Below are positions 23,254-32,184 of a stretch of DNA of 35,935 nucleotides, piece after piece. The notes under the pieces were generated by a model that saw only the letters and a list, made by a program, of their open reading frames with translations, was not told the DNA's origin and did not search any database. Position 1 is the stretch's first letter, and every line of letters begins with the position of its first letter. The position numbers and the translations under genes were made by a program. Source of the stretch: Lachnospiraceae bacterium (lineage in GTDB: Bacteria; Bacillota; Clostridia; Lachnospirales; Lachnospiraceae); the NCBI GenBank assembly GCA_015057955.1, contig SVDE01000012.1, forward strand, positions 1 through 35,935, in the 5' to 3' direction.

Positions 23254-24276
23254 CTATCGCTGTACCCTTCCTGAGCCGTCTCCGCCCGCGAGCTTTTCAA
23301 CTTCGGCAATTGTGGCATGGTTGAAGTCGCCTTCGATCGAATGCTTAAGAGCTGATGCAGCTACTGCAAATTCGAGGGCGGCCTGAGTATCCTTTCCGTT
23401 CAGGAGTGAGTAGATAAGTCCTCCTGCGAAGCTGTCGCCTCCGCCGATCCTGTCGACTATGTGAAGCTTATAGGTCTTGGAGAAGCAGTAATCTTTTCCG
23501 TCATAGAGCATTGCGCTCCAGTTGTTGTCGGAAGCGCTGATGCTCTCCCTGAGTGTTATGGCAACTTTGTCAAAACCGAATCTGTCGGCCAGCTGCCTTG
23601 CAACAGACATGTATCCGGCCCTGTTCAGTTCACCTGCTGTGATGTCAGTTGCTTCTGCTTCGATGCCGAAGACATCTTTGGCATCTTCCTCATTTGCAAT
23701 GCAGACGTCAACATACGAGCAAAGTTCTGTCATGCATTTGCGGGCTTCCTCTCTGGTCCAGAGTTTTCCGCGGTAGTTAAGGTCACATGATATTGTGAGG
23801 CCTTTGGCTTTCGCTGCGGCACAGGCCTCTTTGCAGATGGCAGCAACGTTCGGACCAAGGGCGGGGGTGATGCCTGTAAAGTGGAACCAGTCAGCTCCGT
23901 CAAAGATCCGATCCCAGTCAAAGTCTTCAGATACGGCTTCCGCGATCGCAGAATGCGCGCGGTCATAAATGCAAACGCTCGCCCTCTGGGAAGCGCCTTT
24001 TTCATTGTAGTATATTCCGACTCTGGCTCCGCCGCGGGTGATCAGGGAAGTATCCACTCCATAGCGGCGCAGCGAGTTGACTGCGGCCTGGCCGATGGCG
24101 TGTGCGGGAAGCTTTGTCACATAAGCGCTGTCCACCCCGTAATTTGCCAGCGAAACGGCAACATTTGCCTCTCCGCCTCCAAATGTGAACTCCAGATGAT
24201 CTGCCTGGACGAAACGCTCATAGTTATAGGGCTGAAGGCGGACCATAAGTTCGCCGAATGTTATGACTCTTGCCAT
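23254..24276 (-). CDS. kdgK: PfkB-family sugar kinase, 2-keto-3-deoxygluconate kinase type
   Basis: A 340-residue ribokinase-family kinase. ITFGELMVRLQP at the N-terminus, FTFGGGEANVAVSLANYG (31-48) and the C-terminal DRIGGGDSFAGGL with catalytic Asp281 are typical of the family. The segment SCDLNYRGKLWT is characteristic of 2-keto-3-deoxygluconate kinases. The next gene upstream encodes KDPG aldolase, which supports KDG to KDPG phosphorylation. GGAGGT stands before the ATG, 4 bases after eda. The C-terminal tail after about residue 328 is short and non-conserved. Confidence 0.88.
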   Translation of the reverse strand: MARVITFGELMVRLQPYNYERFVQADHLEFTFGGGEANVAVSLANYGVDSAYVTKLPAHAIGQAAVNSLRRYGVDTSLITRGGARVGIYYNEKGASQRASVCIYDRAHSAIAEAVSEDFDWDRIFDGADWFHFTGITPALGPNVAAICKEACAAAKAKGLTISCDLNYRGKLWTREEARKCMTELCSYVDVCIANEEDAKDVFGIEAEATDITAGELNRAGYMSVARQLADRFGFDKVAITLRESISASDNNWSAMLYDGKDYCFSKTYKLHIVDRIGGGDSFAGGLIYSLLNGKDTQAALEFAVAASALKHSIEGDFNHATIAEVEKLAGGDGSGRVQR

Positions 24277-24280
24277 TTAT

Positions 24281-24922
24281 TTACCTCCGTGCTTCCTTTA
24301 CAATTTCCCTGGACTTTACACATAATTCAGTGATCTCGTCCCATTTCTGGCCGTCGATAAGGTCAGCAGTTACCATATAGGATCCGCCGCATGCACAGAT
24401 GACCGGAGATGACAGATAGTCCTTAAGGTTTTTAAGTGAAATGCCTCCTGTAGGCATGATCTTGAACATGGGGAACGGCGCGCTCATTGCCTTGATCTTT
24501 GCAAGACCGCCGGACTGTTCGGCAGGGAAGAATTTGAGCACTTCAAGCCCCAGTTTATAGGCCGTGTGATAGTCTGTCGGCGTTGTACATCCCGGAAATA
24601 CCGGAATACCGATGCTCTGGCAATATGTGACTATGTCCGGATCAAGACCCGGAGTTACAATGAACTGAGCTCCGGCGGCGACTGCCTCGTCAACCTGATC
24701 ATTTGTAAGGACAGTCCCGGCTCCGACCAGCATGTCTGGGCAGTTCTCCCGCATGAGTTTTATGGCGGATGCAGCTCCTGCTGCGCGGAAAGTCACTTCA
24801 GCGACCGGAACGCCGCCTTTGATCAGCGCATGTGCGAGGTTAACGGCATCCTGCTCTGGATTGTTCAGTTTTATCACCGGGACGACACCGGTTTCTTCAA
24901 TTATTTCAGCTGCGGTTTTCAT
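24281..24922 (-). CDS. eda: KDPG/KHG aldolase
   Basis: A 213-residue class I aldolase cleaving 2-keto-3-deoxy-6-phosphogluconate to pyruvate and glyceraldehyde 3-phosphate. Glu42 and Arg46 in EVTFRAAGA, GAGTVLT, FIVTPGLDP, Schiff-base Lys130 in EVLKFFPAE and IMPTGGIS are all present. I start it at 24922, immediately after a GGGGGG ribosome binding site; ATG 24934 overlaps that site. It is first in the operon eda-kdgK-deoC-kinase. A candidate - promoter is TTAAAG, 18 bases, TATAAA just upstream. Confidence 0.94.
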   Translation of the reverse strand: MKTAAEIIEETGVVPVIKLNNPEQDAVNLAHALIKGGVPVAEVTFRAAGAASAIKLMRENCPDMLVGAGTVLTNDQVDEAVAAGAQFIVTPGLDPDIVTYCQSIGIPVFPGCTTPTDYHTAYKLGLEVLKFFPAEQSGGLAKIKAMSAPFPMFKIMPTGGISLKNLKDYLSSPVICACGGSYMVTADLIDGQKWDEITELCVKSREIVKEARR

Positions 24923-25023
24923 GTTTCCCCCCATTAATTTTTTATAACTTAATTGTACTACTATCTTTAAGATATAGCCAATGAAAACAGGATGTTCAGG
25001 TACACTTACGCACCGTTTTTTAG

Positions 25024-25029
25024 TATAAT
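25024..25029 (+). promoter_or_regulatory. -10 element of the mutarotase-lyxose isomerase operon
   Basis: TATAAT 37 bases before the gene start; no convincing -35 is seen (TACACT at 17-base spacing). It faces the eda operon across a gap of about 140 bases. Confidence 0.5.
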
Positions 25030-25065
25030 AACCACAGTGGAAAATATTATTTGGGGAGGGGAAAA

Positions 25066-25971
25066 ATGATCTTTTTACAGAATGGAACCCTGAGGGTTGA
25101 AATAGCTGATCCCGGCGAGCATCCTAATGACGGAGTACGCTTCGACAGGGCAGGATTCATTACTGATGTAGTCCTGAACAACGAAATACACTTCTGCGGA
25201 AGCGAAAATAAAAACAATATACATAAAACAACACACGGCAGGGGACTGTGCTGCGAGTATAAAATGGACGCCAGCAGCGAAGCAGATATCGGTGAGAGAT
25301 ATCCCAAACTCGGCGTCGGCCTGGTGCTGAAAGAGAAAGAAGGCAGATATCATTTTACGGAAAAATACGACATAGAGTATTTCCCTGTTGAAGTGCAGTC
25401 CGCAGATACATGGGCACAGTTCGTGACAAAGGCTGTCCTCTGCTGCGGATATGCCGCTGAACAGATCAAGAGAGTGAGCATTGAAGACAATACTCTGACA
25501 GTGGAATATGAACTGAAGAATGTGGGCGAAAAAGAGATAGTCACTGACGAATACTGCCACAACTTCATAAACATCGACGGCTATGCGATGAGTGACGATT
25601 ACATCCTTGAGACGCCAATGATGAAGGATTTTGGAAATGATCAGGTGATCAGCAAGTATACAGATGCCCCTTCTAAGCTAAAAGCCTGCGGCAAGGGATT
25701 TACCTTCTCGGATGTTAATAAGGATATCATTCTTCAGGATATGGATATCGAAGGTACCTCTGCGGAGCTGCCCTTTGTATGGAAACTGAGGAACAAGGCG
25801 GCACAGGCCTCTATTTTGGCGGAAGATCTGTACACACCCTCCGCCCTTTGCATATGGACTACTGACCATGTAATATGCCCTGAGTTCATGCATTCCATTT
25901 CCATTAAGCCTGGAGAGACCTGCAAATGGTACAGAAAAATGACATTTATAGATGAAGAGGAAGATCAATGA
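25066..25971 (+). CDS. galactose-mutarotase-like protein
   Basis: A 301-residue, beta-rich cytoplasmic protein resembling aldose-1-epimerase-superfamily proteins. It opens with a strand pair (FLQNGTLRVEIADPG) and HPNDGVRFDRAGFI, and has DEYCHNFINIDGYAM near 165-179, a His-containing segment seen in this superfamily. ISIKPGETCKWYRKM closes the sheet, as in other mutarotase-like proteins. The clear GGGGAGGGG site selects ATG 25066. It may interconvert sugar anomers, or be a non-catalytic sugar binder. It overlaps the lyxose isomerase gene by ATGA. Confidence 0.6.
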   Translation: MIFLQNGTLRVEIADPGEHPNDGVRFDRAGFITDVVLNNEIHFCGSENKNNIHKTTHGRGLCCEYKMDASSEADIGERYPKLGVGLVLKEKEGRYHFTEKYDIEYFPVEVQSADTWAQFVTKAVLCCGYAAEQIKRVSIEDNTLTVEYELKNVGEKEIVTDEYCHNFINIDGYAMSDDYILETPMMKDFGNDQVISKYTDAPSKLKACGKGFTFSDVNKDIILQDMDIEGTSAELPFVWKLRNKAAQASILAEDLYTPSALCIWTTDHVICPEFMHSISIKPGETCKWYRKMTFIDEEEDQ

Positions 25972-26666
25972 AGCGTTCAGAGATAAACAGGGCACTTAAG
26001 GATATGGAGGAAATGTGCAGGAAGTATTCATGCTTTCTTCCTCCGTTTTGCGCATTTACTCCGGAGGAGTGGCAGGAAAAAGGGCATGAGTATGATGAGG
26101 TGCGGGATTGCTGCCTGGGTTGGGACATTACCGATTATGGTCTCGGCGATTTTGACAAAGTGGGATTCTCGCTGATAACGATCAGGAACGGAAACCGCGC
26201 GATGCAGGATAAGTATCCGAAGGTTTATGCGGAAAAACTCTTGTTCCTCAAAGAAGGACAGTATGCGCCAAATCATTTTCACTGGTTCAAGACTGAGGAC
26301 ATAATCAACCGGGGCGGCGGTAATGTGTTGATCCGTGTTTATAACTCAAAAGAAGATGAATCGATTGACAGGGAAACAGATGTAACAGTCCATACTGACG
26401 GAAGGACCTACATTGTTCCGGCGGGAACGCAGATAAGGCTTACCCCCGGCGAGAGCATTCACATACAGCAGCGCCTTTACCACGACTTTGAAGTGGAGAA
26501 GGGAAGCGGAGATGTCCTGCTTGGCGAGGTTAGCCAGTGCAATGATGATAATACAGACAACCGATTCGAACCGCCTGTCGGAAGGTTCCCTGAAATAGAA
26601 GAGGATGAGCCGCCATACAGGCTGCTGTGCAACGAGTATCCCCCTGCAGCAGGAGACATGAAATGA
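25968..26666 (+). CDS. D-lyxose ketol-isomerase family protein
   Basis: A 232-residue cupin-fold sugar isomerase (Lyx_isomer family), converting D-lyxose to D-xylulose and often D-mannose to D-fructose. The metal-binding cluster is NHFHWFKTEDIINRGGGNVLIRVY (split: two His of HFH and the Glu of TED), with a further His in QQRLYHDFEVE. CLGWDITDYGLGDF near 47-60 and LFLKEGQYAPNHF are typical. Its start overlaps the upstream gene (ATGA) and its stop overlaps the next gene (ATGA), so three genes are translationally coupled. With the FGGY kinase opposite it could feed D-lyxose into the pentose phosphate pathway. Confidence 0.88.
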   Translation: MKRSEINRALKDMEEMCRKYSCFLPPFCAFTPEEWQEKGHEYDEVRDCCLGWDITDYGLGDFDKVGFSLITIRNGNRAMQDKYPKVYAEKLLFLKEGQYAPNHFHWFKTEDIINRGGGNVLIRVYNSKEDESIDRETDVTVHTDGRTYIVPAGTQIRLTPGESIHIQQRLYHDFEVEKGSGDVLLGEVSQCNDDNTDNRFEPPVGRFPEIEEDEPPYRLLCNEYPPAAGDMK

Positions 26667-27091
26667 AATTATTTGAAAGATCAAGGAAACTGAATTACAT
26701 ACTGTGCGGAGTCATATTTGTCGGAGTGATAGTGTATACTCTGCTTGCTACGGGTAACAGGGACATGATCTATTTTAAGCCGTCCGAGACGGGAATCCTC
26801 ATTCAGGGGCCGGAGAACTATACGATCGACATAGCTTTTACAGACATTCAAAAGGTGGAACTCCTTGACTACTTTGACAGAGGAGTGAGTGCCGGCGGGG
26901 TAGAGGAAAAGGATCTGTACTACGGAACATTTGAAAACGACATGTATGGAAAATATGAATTGTTCGCCATAGCTCCTGTCAGGACGCACATGAGTATCAC
27001 GACAAAAGACGGAAAGGTATACGTGATCACCAGGGAAAACAACGGCGATACCGAAAACTATTACAATGCAGTGAAAGACAAAGTGAAATAA
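26663..27091 (+). CDS. single-pass membrane protein with PH-like domain, unknown
   Basis: A 142-residue protein with one transmembrane segment (residues 11-29, YILCGVIFVGVIVYTLLAT) and a beta-rich outer or inner domain. MIYFKPSETGILIQ, IAFTDIQKVELLDYF and MSITTKDGKVYVITREN resemble bacterial PH-domain proteins, in which a TDIQKVEL-like strand is common. Function is unknown. ATG 26663 lies 8 bases after AGGAG and overlaps the isomerase stop (ATGA), which is why I prefer it to the longer frame starting at 26627. A strong terminator follows. Confidence 0.7.
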   Translation: MKLFERSRKLNYILCGVIFVGVIVYTLLATGNRDMIYFKPSETGILIQGPENYTIDIAFTDIQKVELLDYFDRGVSAGGVEEKDLYYGTFENDMYGKYELFAIAPVRTHMSITTKDGKVYVITRENNGDTENYYNAVKDKVK

Positions 27092-27108
27092 TATAGACCA
27101 AAGCATAT

Positions 27109-27149
27109 AAAAAGAGACTGCCTTTTAAGAATAAGGCAGTCTCTTTTTT
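27109..27149. terminator. bidirectional intrinsic terminator
   Basis: Perfect 16-bp stem (AAAAAGAGACTGCCTT / AAGGCAGTCTCTTTTT) with an 8-base loop. It has T-runs on both strands and separates convergent operons ending at 27091 and 27175. Confidence 0.93.
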
Positions 27150-27174
27150 GATCTTGATCAAGGGGAATCTTGGA

Positions 27175-28443
27175 TCAGAATCTTGCAAGGATCCAGTCAG
27201 CAACAAAATCGAATGTGTTCTTAACTGTGTCGCCGAACTCGCCGGGGAACTTCTCTGCATCCTTTTCAGGGCGGAAGTTATGTGTTGCGCCTTCTACGAA
27301 AGCGATGGTCTTGTCATTTGTCTTTTTAGCGTTCTGGTATGCAACCTCGGAAGCAAGGAACTCATATCCTCCGGTCATGCCCATGAGCAGCATCGGAGCG
27401 GAGATGTGCTGAATGTTGCCGGGAGTTGCGCAGTATGCTGAATCCCAATCGATTCCAAGAACTTCTGTCTCAGTGATCCTGTATCCGTTGCTGCGGATGG
27501 TGCTGCCGCTGACGTATGTGCGGACTGTGGTAACTTCGCATGACATGCCGCAGTTCCTGTCAACAGACTTCGCGAATTTAGCAGGTCTTCTGGTATGAAC
27601 GATCTCGTTTGTGATGGAGCCGTCTGCATGGATCAGGTCATAAGCTTCCTTGGTGTGATTCAGGTAGCGGATGTCCTGAGGGAACAGACGGTTGTTAGGT
27701 GCAAGCTGTGTGCCGCAATGGATGATGAGGGGTTCATCATCATCATAGTATCCCTCTCCTGCGTCAAGGACAGCAGCCCTTGCCAAAGCGGTCTCGCGGA
27801 TGCGGTTGAATCTCTCTTCCTGTGCCTTGTTGTATTTAGCGACAAACTCCTCTGAATATGTTGAGCCTTCAGGTGTAAATCCATTTTCCGGAGCGTACGG
27901 ATCAAGCTCTTTATTGAGTTTTGTCGGGTCATCTTCGTCAATGATCATCGGGTTTACGCTAAGGATGTTCATTACGCCGTTGCCCCAGTTGGTATCGAGG
28001 AACATGACTGCTTCTGCAGGTGTAAGAGGATCGATATCCGGCATCTTATAGATGCGTCCTTCGTCCTGGAATATTTTAGCGCCGTTCTCAGCAACAGCCT
28101 GGTAGCAGCTCATAAGTGTTGCGCCGCCGCTGTGTCCGAGCAGGATAACTCTGTCAATGTCGGGAAGATTCCTGAGGTAGTCGGCGAAGAATCCTACATC
28201 TTGGATCTTTTTGTAGAGAGGAGATTTGGATTCGTGGACATTTGCGCCCATGACAGTGAAGCCTCTCTTTGCCAGCTCGGGGCAGGGGATGAATCCGTAG
28301 TAGTCACCGTCTGAGTGCATGACGAGTATGGCTGTCCTGCTGCGCTCATCTTTTTCAATAGGCTCATAGATAACGGCGCCTCTGCCGAATCCCATCTGGA
28401 TGTAAGTGTTCTTGATCTCGTAGTATTTTTTCTCTGCGCTCAT
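27175..28443 (-). CDS. alpha/beta-fold hydrolase
   Basis: A 422-residue cytoplasmic hydrolase. AILVMHSDGDYYGF (39-52) is the oxyanion region, LLGHSGGATL gives nucleophile Ser105, and VEGATHNFRPE near the C-terminus supplies the likely His. A large insertion (about 130-330) covers the core as a cap or lid. The family is unnamed to me and the substrate unknown. AAGGAG stands before the ATG. It is the last gene of the - strand operon binding protein-aldehyde dehydrogenase-hydrolase, 16 bases after the dehydrogenase, which points to ester or amide hydrolysis in the same pathway. Confidence 0.82.
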   Translation of the reverse strand: MSAEKKYYEIKNTYIQMGFGRGAVIYEPIEKDERSRTAILVMHSDGDYYGFIPCPELAKRGFTVMGANVHESKSPLYKKIQDVGFFADYLRNLPDIDRVILLGHSGGATLMSCYQAVAENGAKIFQDEGRIYKMPDIDPLTPAEAVMFLDTNWGNGVMNILSVNPMIIDEDDPTKLNKELDPYAPENGFTPEGSTYSEEFVAKYNKAQEERFNRIRETALARAAVLDAGEGYYDDDEPLIIHCGTQLAPNNRLFPQDIRYLNHTKEAYDLIHADGSITNEIVHTRRPAKFAKSVDRNCGMSCEVTTVRTYVSGSTIRSNGYRITETEVLGIDWDSAYCATPGNIQHISAPMLLMGMTGGYEFLASEVAYQNAKKTNDKTIAFVEGATHNFRPEKDAEKFPGEFGDTVKNTFDFVADWILARF

Positions 28444-28459
28444 TTGTTCTCCTTTTTTA

Positions 28460-29893
28460 TTATTCCAATATGTTTCTTAAAATATATGATTTGACCTGCG
28501 TCATCTCATCGAGAGTAACTGATACGCCCTCCCTGCCGATGCCGCTCATCTTCCGGCCTCCAAAGGGCTGGTCAAGATGCCTGTAGTTGCCTGACTGGTT
28601 GATCACGACTCCGCCGCATTCCAGTTTAGCGGCAACACGGATGGCCTTATTTATGTCTTTAGTAATTACTCCTGCCTGAAGGCCGTACATGGTCTGATTT
28701 GCGATCGCTATTGCTTCCTCTTCGGTGTCAAATCCTATGATGGGGATGACCGGACCGAAGCATTCCATGTCTTTCGCGATATCCATGCTCGGAGTTACTT
28801 CCAGTATGGTAGGAGCGTAATATGTCTCGGAAATGAATGTCCCGCCGCATATAAGCTTTGCGCCTTGGCTTATTGTCAGCTTAACCTGCTCATCGACTGT
28901 TTTGGCAGCTTTTGCTGATATCAGAGAGCCGAGTTCTGTTTTGTCATCCAGAGGGCTTCCCATGACAAGGGCGCCGATCTGTTCAACAGCACGTTTGATG
29001 AATGCGTCCTTGATGCTGTTCTGGACAAGAAACCTCTTGGGGGAGCAGCACGTCTGTCCTGCATTCTGCACACGGCCTCTGACTGCTCCTGTAACTGCCA
29101 GCTCAAAGTCAGCGTCTTCGAAAACGATGTAAGGATCGTTGCCGCCAAGCTCAAGGAATACACGTTTGAGTGTTCCTGCAGCCTTTTCGGCTATGTGCTT
29201 TCCGACAGCGGTGCTTCCGGTAAATGTGATGGCCGCTATATCAGGGCTTTCTGAAAGAATATCTCCGATATCGCTTCCGGCACCGGTCACAAGCTGAAGG
29301 ACGTTGCCGGGAACACCTGCTTCCCAGAGGATCTCAGCAACCTTCATCACTGTAAGCGGGTTGTCTGTGGAAGGCTTTATTATGACAGCGTTGCCTGCTG
29401 CAAGGGCAGCAGCATACTTCTGGCTGCACAGCTCGACCGGATAGTTAAAAGGTGAAATGCATGCTACCACTCCGAGTGGTTCATGCCTGGTAAATATTAT
29501 ATCATGTTCAGTACCAACTTGGTAATCGGTCATTGTCTGTCCGTAAAGATGGTTTGCTTTTTCCGCAAAACCGCGGATGATCTGGGCTGCGACGCGCACT
29601 TCCGGTCTTGCCTCAGATATGATCTTTCCCATTTCTATGCTGAGTGATCCGGCAAGTTCTTCACGTCTGGAGTCTATAAGATCGGCAGCCTTGTTTAATA
29701 TGGCTGATCTTTCGTAAACAGGAAGGGATCCCCAGTAACGGGCGCCTTCTTTTGCTGCTGCGATCGCTTCATTAACATCTTTCTCAGTCGCAGCAGGTAC
29801 TGTATCTATAAATTCAAGTGTTGCGGAGTTCAGCACATCTATGGTACGTCCGTCAGAGGCTTCTCTGCGCTCACCGTTAATAAACATTTTCAT
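28460..29893 (-). CDS. NAD(P)-dependent aldehyde dehydrogenase
   Basis: A 477-residue enzyme of the aldehyde dehydrogenase superfamily. The Rossmann segment ends in ITFTGSTAVG, Lys173 is in IIKPSTDNP, the general base Glu248 is in FLELGGNDP, and the catalytic Cys282 is in NAGQTCCSPKR. The C-terminal NQSGNYRHLDQPFGGRKMSGIGREG is normal (split here by meaning, not as one motif). It is closest in feel to lactaldehyde/succinate-semialdehyde/glyceraldehyde dehydrogenases, without certainty. The start at ATG 29893 follows AAGAGA; an upstream in-frame TTG (29917) falls in a hairpin arm and has no ribosome binding site. It lies between the binding-protein gene and a hydrolase, oxidising an aldehyde made by that pathway. 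Confidence 0.9.
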   Translation of the reverse strand: MKMFINGERREASDGRTIDVLNSATLEFIDTVPAATEKDVNEAIAAAKEGARYWGSLPVYERSAILNKAADLIDSRREELAGSLSIEMGKIISEARPEVRVAAQIIRGFAEKANHLYGQTMTDYQVGTEHDIIFTRHEPLGVVACISPFNYPVELCSQKYAAALAAGNAVIIKPSTDNPLTVMKVAEILWEAGVPGNVLQLVTGAGSDIGDILSESPDIAAITFTGSTAVGKHIAEKAAGTLKRVFLELGGNDPYIVFEDADFELAVTGAVRGRVQNAGQTCCSPKRFLVQNSIKDAFIKRAVEQIGALVMGSPLDDKTELGSLISAKAAKTVDEQVKLTISQGAKLICGGTFISETYYAPTILEVTPSMDIAKDMECFGPVIPIIGFDTEEEAIAIANQTMYGLQAGVITKDINKAIRVAAKLECGGVVINQSGNYRHLDQPFGGRKMSGIGREGVSVTLDEMTQVKSYILRNILE

Positions 29894-29912
29894 GATAGTT
29901 ATCTCTTTTATT

Positions 29913-29945
29913 ATCAAGGGGCTGCTTTTAATGCAGCCCCTTGAT
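29913..29945 (-). other. intercistronic hairpin without U-run
   Basis: Perfect 13-bp stem (ATCAAGGGGCTGC / GCAGCCCCTTGAT) with loop of 7 between the binding-protein and aldehyde dehydrogenase genes. No T-run follows on either strand, so it is not a standard terminator. It may protect the 3' end of the binding-protein message or limit read-through. Confidence 0.75.
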
Positions 29946-29980
29946 GATCCCTAAGGGATAGGTTTGATCGTTACAATGGT

Positions 29981-32062
29981 TTACAGTCCTGTGAAAGCTC
30001 CGCTTTCCCAATCTGCTTTATACTTCTCGTAATCCTTGAAGTTAACAGGAACGAGACCGTTGTTGTCGAGGATTTCCCACTTGCATACGCCGTCATCCTC
30101 ATACCAGTCAGCATGCTCTTTCCAGAAATCGCTTCCTTCAGGAGGAACTGTGGTGATCTGGTTCGGGCCGTCTCCAGGGAAGTTCTTGTCACCTGTCATG
30201 GTGATAGTCTCAGCAGGCTCGATGTCAGGCTTGGTGCTCTTTACTTCAAGTGTCCAGCTGTCATCGGGATTAACTGTCAGTTTCCATACGATTCCGGCAC
30301 CATCTTCAGGATTGAATACCTGGTAGAAGATGTGAACATTGTTCGGAAGTCCTGAAGGCTCAGGAAGTGCAACGTCAAGCGGAGTTACGTTTGCTGAATG
30401 CTCAGCAGCATATCCTACGAATTCGCATGCTGTAGGAATTGTGAAGTTATGCTCTCTCTTGTAGAGCTTAGCAACGTTCTTTGAGCAGACGATAGCTGTT
30501 GCAGGCTGTGCCAGAGCGTAGAAGAAAGCATTCTCCTTGGTTGTGTAGTCGATAGCTTCCTGGATGTGCTCTGTATCATGAGTAGCATCAGCCTTGGCTG
30601 TCTCATAGAGTTCCTGCATCTTGTCATCGCTGACAAATGATACATTGTACTTCTTGCCATCGATCTCGTAAGTGCCGTTACCCATCAGACGGTTGTAAGA
30701 ACCAACAAGTGAAGGTCCGCCGATTGATGCGATGGAGATCTCCCATGCGTCATGATCAGCTTCTGTTGTACGCATAAGGCTGTTTGCAAGAGCATTGATC
30801 TTAACCTTGATGCCGATCTGATCAAGCTGTGCCTGGATCATGACTGCAGCGTTCTGCTGTGCTTCATTTGATTCACAGATAAGGGTGAGTTCTTCTCCCT
30901 TATAGTTTGACTTGCTGAGATAATCCTTAGCAAGGTCAGGATCATATGTGTTCATGTAGGTTTCCTGATCGCCCATGGAGTCATCCCAGTCGGGATAAGC
31001 GCTGTTACCGATAGTATCCATCGGAGCATAGTTGCCGCCCATAGCTACGCAGACAGCAGCACTGTCGATCGCATACCAGATTGCTTTACGAAGGTTTACG
31101 TCAGATGTAAGCTTGGTATCCCAGCAGTTGCAGTGAACGAATATATAGTCGCCCTGCACAAGCTCTTCAGCTGTATACTTGTCAGCGAAAGGTCCGCCCT
31201 CTTCGAACTCAGGCATAGCCATGGTCTGGATGTATTCGCAGTAGTCAACTGTGCCCTGCTCAAGAGCGATCTGAGCCTGAGCAGCTTCTGCAATGATAAG
31301 GAATTCAACTGTCTGTACATTTGCCCTGTGGATGTCAAGGTGTGTATCCATGATCTCAGGGTTCTTAAGAAGCCAGTAATCATCGTTAGCTTCAAGAACT
31401 ACGCTGGAGCCGGGGACATAAGACTTAACAACGTAAGCGCCTGTTCCTACAGGAGCGGTAGCGAAGTTGCCGTTCTCCATCTCTTTCTGTGAGAAGATCC
31501 ATGTACGGGTCATAGGGAACTCGAGCTCATCCCATGATGTGGGCTCAAACTTCCATGTCCACTCAACAGTGTAGTCATCAATTTTCTTGATGCTGTCGAA
31601 TACTTCATACTTCGGGCACTCACCGCTCTCTACGAGCCAGTTTACTGAGTAAACAACATCATCAGCTGTGATGTGGTTTCCGTTAGAGTCATAGATGCAG
31701 TCATAGATCTCTACCTGATAATGAAGAGAGTCGACACATGTGATGGATTTGCCCAGAGAAGGAACAAAGTTGTTGTCATCATCATAATCGAACAGAGCTT
31801 CATAAATTGAATGATAGAATAATGTCTTAGGGTTACCGTTGCCGTTTGTGGGATTCAGGTTTGTAGGATCCGCATTAACGGCGATCTTGAATGACGGATA
31901 ACGTCCGGTCTCAGTTGCAGCCGGAGTTTCTCCGCCGCCTGCTGCTGTAGTAGCGTCACCGCCGCCTGCTGCTGTTGTTGCGCCGCCTGAACCAGAACCG
32001 CCGCATGCAGCGAGACTGATAACCATGATAACTGCAAGCAAAGTCGCAATAAGTTTCTTCAT
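29981..32062 (-). CDS. ABC transporter solute-binding lipoprotein, family 5
   Basis: A 693-residue SBP_bac_5 lipoprotein, longer than the usual 530-600. The signal peptide ends in VISLAAC (Cys20). A Gly/Ala/Thr-rich linker with a repeated TTAAGGG unit follows to about residue 50. Family features are SYVPGSSVVLEANDDYW, NLRKAIWYAIDSAAVCVAMG and DLAKDYLSKSNYKGEELTL. The extra C-terminal part (about 600-680) carries a small beta domain (WKLTVNPDDSWTLEVKS). AAAAGGAG precedes the ATG. It is divergent from the LysR regulator, and the permease genes at 34.4 kb and beyond are its likely partners. Confidence 0.93.
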   Translation of the reverse strand: MKKLIATLLAVIMVISLAACGGSGSGGATTAAGGGDATTAAGGGETPAATETGRYPSFKIAVNADPTNLNPTNGNGNPKTLFYHSIYEALFDYDDDNNFVPSLGKSITCVDSLHYQVEIYDCIYDSNGNHITADDVVYSVNWLVESGECPKYEVFDSIKKIDDYTVEWTWKFEPTSWDELEFPMTRTWIFSQKEMENGNFATAPVGTGAYVVKSYVPGSSVVLEANDDYWLLKNPEIMDTHLDIHRANVQTVEFLIIAEAAQAQIALEQGTVDYCEYIQTMAMPEFEEGGPFADKYTAEELVQGDYIFVHCNCWDTKLTSDVNLRKAIWYAIDSAAVCVAMGGNYAPMDTIGNSAYPDWDDSMGDQETYMNTYDPDLAKDYLSKSNYKGEELTLICESNEAQQNAAVMIQAQLDQIGIKVKINALANSLMRTTEADHDAWEISIASIGGPSLVGSYNRLMGNGTYEIDGKKYNVSFVSDDKMQELYETAKADATHDTEHIQEAIDYTTKENAFFYALAQPATAIVCSKNVAKLYKREHNFTIPTACEFVGYAAEHSANVTPLDVALPEPSGLPNNVHIFYQVFNPEDGAGIVWKLTVNPDDSWTLEVKSTKPDIEPAETITMTGDKNFPGDGPNQITTVPPEGSDFWKEHADWYEDDGVCKWEILDNNGLVPVNFKDYEKYKADWESGAFTGL

Positions 32063-32184
32063 GTTTCTTTCTCTCCTTTTTTGAAAAAAATTGAAAAATT
32101 GGTTTGTAAAGACTGTGCCAAGTACAATCTACCATGAAATGAAGCCTGTACAAATAGCGAAAAAGGATAGACTGTTACCGGCAG

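Noticed and set aside
29894-29917. TTG start extending the aldehyde dehydrogenase by eight residues
   Set aside because: It falls in the arm of the intercistronic hairpin without a ribosome binding site; ATG 29893 matches the family start.
31919-31980. Repeated GGCGG/TGCTGCTGTAGT-like units near the start of the 693-residue binding protein, considered as a DNA repeat element
   Set aside because: They encode the repeated low-complexity linker (TTAAGGG units) after the lipidated Cys, a normal feature of these lipoproteins.
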